From assembly GCA_003574895.1 (NCBI GenBank), contig PJFB01000008.1:62001-126000 (forward strand): a DNA stretch of 64,000 nucleotides, written 5' to 3'. The notes below the pieces were generated by a model. That model worked only from the letters and a program-made list of their open reading frames with translations. It ran no database searches and had not been told where the DNA came from. The DNA is from Geobacter sp. GTDB lineage: Bacteria; Desulfobacterota; Desulfuromonadia; Geobacterales; Pseudopelobacteraceae. This document shows, in pieces, positions 61,575-64,000 of this stretch. Each line of letters begins with the position of its first letter. Position 1 is the first letter of the stretch. A program made the translations under genes and the position numbers.

Positions 61575-61599
61575 GGCAATCGATCTCAAAAGATATTAG

Positions 61600-61628
61600 T
61601 CTATACAAGAAAATACGTATCGTGTCAA
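61600..61628 (-). promoter_or_regulatory. Distal promoter of rpsL, consensus-like
   Basis: Perfect TTGACA, 17-base spacer and TATAGA on the minus strand, giving a ~330-base untranslated leader before rpsL. Its strength fits a growth-controlled ribosomal promoter. Confidence 0.65.
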
Positions 61629-61669
61629 CAAAAAAGTTTCATACCGCGATATTCGCGGAAAAACTGCCT

Positions 61670-61719
61670 GTTCAGCCAGAAGAAGGGCAGAACCTAAACG
61701 GATCTTCTTCTGGCCGAAC
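61670..61719 (-). terminator. Long hairpin after rpoC
   Basis: Arms GTTCAGCCAGAAGAAG and CTTCTTCTGGCCGAAC pair with one mismatch; on the minus strand AGGCAGTTTTTCC follows. It stands 43 bases after the rpoC stop and probably ends that transcript. Confidence 0.6.
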
Positions 61720-61761
61720 AAAGCCATCCAAACAAGTCGCGACTATGCACTTAGCTTATTA

Positions 61762-64000
61762 TCAAGCAGCTTCGTGTATTGGTTCCGATTCTGTTACTTC
61801 AATTTCTACAGCAGACTCATGCTCTGGAACATCCGCTAACAATCTCAAATTACGATAGCGTGCAAGCCCGGTACCAGCTGGAATTAAACGTCCCATGATG
61901 ACGTTTTCTTTAAGACCGCGCAGATAATCTACCTTCCCTTCAATAGCGGCTTGAGTAAGCACCTTGGTTGTCTCCTGGAACGACGCCGCAGAAATAAAGG
62001 ATTCCGTGGATAACGACGCTTTAGTTATGCCAAGCAACAAAGGTTCTGCAATAGCAGGTCGCTTTCCTTCTGAAAGCACCTTATCATTTTCTTCTTCGAA
62101 CACAAACCGTTCCACCTGATCGTCAACAAGCAAGGTGGTATCCCCAACCTCCTTGATACGCACCCTGCGTAACATCTGCCTGACAATCACTTCAATGTGC
62201 TTGTCATTTATCTTAACACCTTGTAGACGATAAACTTCCTGAACTTCGTCAACAAGATATTTGGCTAATTCCTTGACGCCCAAGACTCTGAGAATGTCGT
62301 GCGGGTTGGATGATCCATCCATTAATGCCTCACCGGCACGCACTTGATCTCCCTCGTGAACGCTGATGTGTTTCCCTTTAGGTATCAAGTATTCTTTAGG
62401 TTCTCCAACTTCAGGTGTCACGATAACTTTTCGTTTACCCTTAGCGTCTTTTCCGTAAGAGACACGACCATCAATTTCCGAAATAACTGCATAATCCTTT
62501 GGTTTACGAGCTTCAAACAACTCGGCTACACGTGGCAAACCACCGGTGATGTCCTTTGTTTTGGTTGTTTCACGAGGAATTTTTGCAATTATATCACCCG
62601 CACTAATAACTATGTCTTCCTGTACTGTGATGTTGGCACCTACAGGCAGGAAGTAACGGCCAATGGTGCCCGTGCTTTCACCACTAATATCTTTAATGGC
62701 AATTCGTGGCCGTTTATCGCTGTCCTTGGATTCAATAATGACCTTCCGTGACAGCCCAGTCACTTCATCCAACTGTTCTTCCATACTAACACCTTCGACA
62801 ATATCTCCGAACTTTACCTTTCCGGCAAATTCAGTAAGTATTGGCATTGTGTATGGGTCCCATTCAGCAAGTGTTGCAGACTGTTTTACCTTGCTCCCAG
62901 GGGCGATTTTAATTTTGGCCCCATAGACTACGCCGTACTTTTCTCTTTCACGTCCAGTATCATCAACAACGGCAATTTCACCGTTACGGTTCATAACAAT
63001 GTGATGTCCTTCCGCATTCACGACAGTATTCAAATTAATATACTTGATGATGCCGTCAGTTCTGGCTTCGAGAGATGTCTGTTCGGCATGGCGTGATGCT
63101 GTACCGCCGATATGGAATGTACGCATGGTCAGCTGTGTGCCAGGCTCACCGATTGACTGGGCCGCAATGACACCTACCGCTTCGCCCTGGTTAACGCCAT
63201 GACCACGCGCCAAATCGCGGCCATAGCATTTTGCACAGATACCACGACGACTCTGACATGTGAGAACAGATCGGATTTTGACCTTCTCCAGACCGGACTC
63301 TTCAATCCGCATGACCAGACTTTCGTCAATTTCCTGGTTGCCCTCAACCAACACCTCGCCAGTGATCGGGTCGAGGATGTCATCCAATGCCACACGTCCC
63401 AGAATCCGGTCACCGATATGCTCTATAATTTCGCCACCTTCAGTAAGCGAAGATACGACCAGGCCATCCAGGGTACCACAGTCATTTTCCGTTATAATGG
63501 CATCCTGTGCGACATCTACGAGACGACGAGTCAAATAGCCTGAATTGGCGGTCTTTAATGCAGTATCTGCAAGACCTTTTCGAGCACCGTGAGTGGAAAT
63601 AAAATACTGTAGCACTGTCAAACCTTCTCTGAAGTTGGCAGTGATTGGTGTTTCAATAATTTCTCCAGAAGGCTTCGCCATCAAGCCACGCATTCCTGCC
63701 AACTGTCTGATCTGCTGCGCGGACCCCCTTGCTCCCGAATCCGCCATCATATGTATTGCATTGAACGAAGACTCGTTTCTGACAGCAGCAACGTCATCGA
63801 TAAAAGTTTGCTTTGAAAGGTTGTCTAGCATTTCCTTCGCAATTTCTTCAGTGGCCTTAGCCCATATATCGATAACCTTATTGTAACGCTCGCCATCGGT
63901 AATAAGACCCTCTGTGTACTGGTTTTGGATCTCTTTAACCTCGTCCTCAGCTTTGGTAATGATTGCTGCTTTTCCTTCCGGAATGACCATATCGTCAAGG
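61762..64000 (-). CDS. rpoC: RNA polymerase beta-prime subunit, C-terminal part (runs off window)
   Basis: About 745 C-terminal residues; the N-terminal half, including the zinc finger and catalytic NADFDGD, lies beyond the window. Visible parts include [20 protein letters not shown] (near the bridge/trigger region), [20 protein letters not shown] (second zinc site with its Cys) and [20 protein letters not shown]. The end is ordinary for rpoC. Confidence 0.97.
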   Translation of the reverse strand, partial: LDDMVIPEGKAAIITKAEDEVKEIQNQYTEGLITDGERYNKVIDIWAKATEEIAKEMLDNLSKQTFIDDVAAVRNESSFNAIHMMADSGARGSAQQIRQLAGMRGLMAKPSGEIIETPITANFREGLTVLQYFISTHGARKGLADTALKTANSGYLTRRLVDVAQDAIITENDCGTLDGLVVSSLTEGGEIIEHIGDRILGRVALDDILDPITGEVLVEGNQEIDESLVMRIEESGLEKVKIRSVLTCQSRRGICAKCYGRDLARGHGVNQGEAVGVIAAQSIGEPGTQLTMRTFHIGGTASRHAEQTSLEARTDGIIKYINLNTVVNAEGHHIVMNRNGEIAVVDDTGREREKYGVVYGAKIKIAPGSKVKQSATLAEWDPYTMPILTEFAGKVKFGDIVEGVSMEEQLDEVTGLSRKVIIESKDSDKRPRIAIKDISGESTGTIGRYFLPVGANITVQEDIVISAGDIIAKIPRETTKTKDITGGLPRVAELFEARKPKDYAVISEIDGRVSYGKDAKGKRKVIVTPEVGEPKEYLIPKGKHISVHEGDQVRAGEALMDGSSNPHDILRVLGVKELAKYLVDEVQEVYRLQGVKINDKHIEVIVRQMLRRVRIKEVGDTTLLVDDQVERFVFEEENDKVLSEGKRPAIAEPLLLGITKASLSTESFISAASFQETTKVLTQAAIEGKVDYLRGLKENVIMGRLIPAGTGLARYRNLRLLADVPEHESAVEIEVTESEPIHEAA

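Noticed and set aside
61490-61580. tRNA gene between rpoC and rpsL
   Set aside because: A T-arm-like stem-loop exists, but there is no acceptor stem, no anticodon arm and no CCA; kept only as a structured leader.

Overview
The window reads as a chromosomal segment of a Geobacter-like bacterium (Desulfuromonadia/Geobacterales). I infer this from the two-component pair NtrY/NtrX, the ACR3 arsenite exporter, the many signalling proteins, and the sequence character of the S10-spc-alpha ribosomal cluster. No ribosomal RNA, certain tRNA, CRISPR array or intact mobile element was seen.

Layout. 1-5538 (minus): three secreted proteins of unknown function in one operon (402 aa, then 1182 aa, then a partial outer-membrane-like protein). 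The first two share a C-terminal-type module. 5539-6377: a doubtful small ORF and the debris of an IS3-family transposase. 6378-11650: a compact Ser/Thr signalling module: kinase, 721-aa protein with a degenerate GGDEF-like end, PP2C phosphatase, and a divergent FHA protein with a leaderless-looking promoter. 12035-18595: RpiB-like isomerase, cytochrome bd oxidase (cydAB), then 6-phosphogluconate dehydrogenase, glucose-6-phosphate dehydrogenase and 6-phosphogluconolactonase, ending in a possible decayed phosphoglucose isomerase start. 18670-20058: CHAD protein and SixA phosphatase. 20279-24828: small hypothetical gene, ACR3, DUF1003 and Bax-inhibitor-1-like membrane proteins, an old-yellow-enzyme oxidoreductase and a small hypothetical. 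25051-26663: rpsU and rhlE, with a terminator-like hairpin in the rpsU leader. 26962-35571: secA, argJ, a serine hydrolase, a receiver-domain protein with a long acidic linker, trpD, trpC and a small membrane protein. 35732-41416: UbiK-like protein, UbiB-family kinase, NtrY and NtrX. 41572-42018: a YaaR/DUF327 protein.

42111-64000 (minus): the translation and transcription cluster. In transcription order it runs rpoC (partial), two promoters and a structured leader, then rpsL, rpsG, fusA, tuf, rpsJ, rplC, rplD, rplW, rplB, rpsS, rplV, rpsC, rplP, rpmC, rpsQ, rplN, rplX, rplE, rpsN, rpsH, rplF, rplR, rpsE, rpmD, rplO, secY, adk, map, rpmJ, rpsM, rpsK, rpsD, rpoA, rplQ. infA is absent from its frequent place between map and rpmJ. 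Many of these genes start with GTG or TTG.

The most interesting candidates for undescribed biology are the kinase/721-aa/PP2C/FHA module, the secreted three-gene operon with its duplicated module, the terminator inside the rpsU leader, and the folded leader between rpoC and rpsL. All functional statements rest on reading the sequence and on family knowledge; no database search was run.
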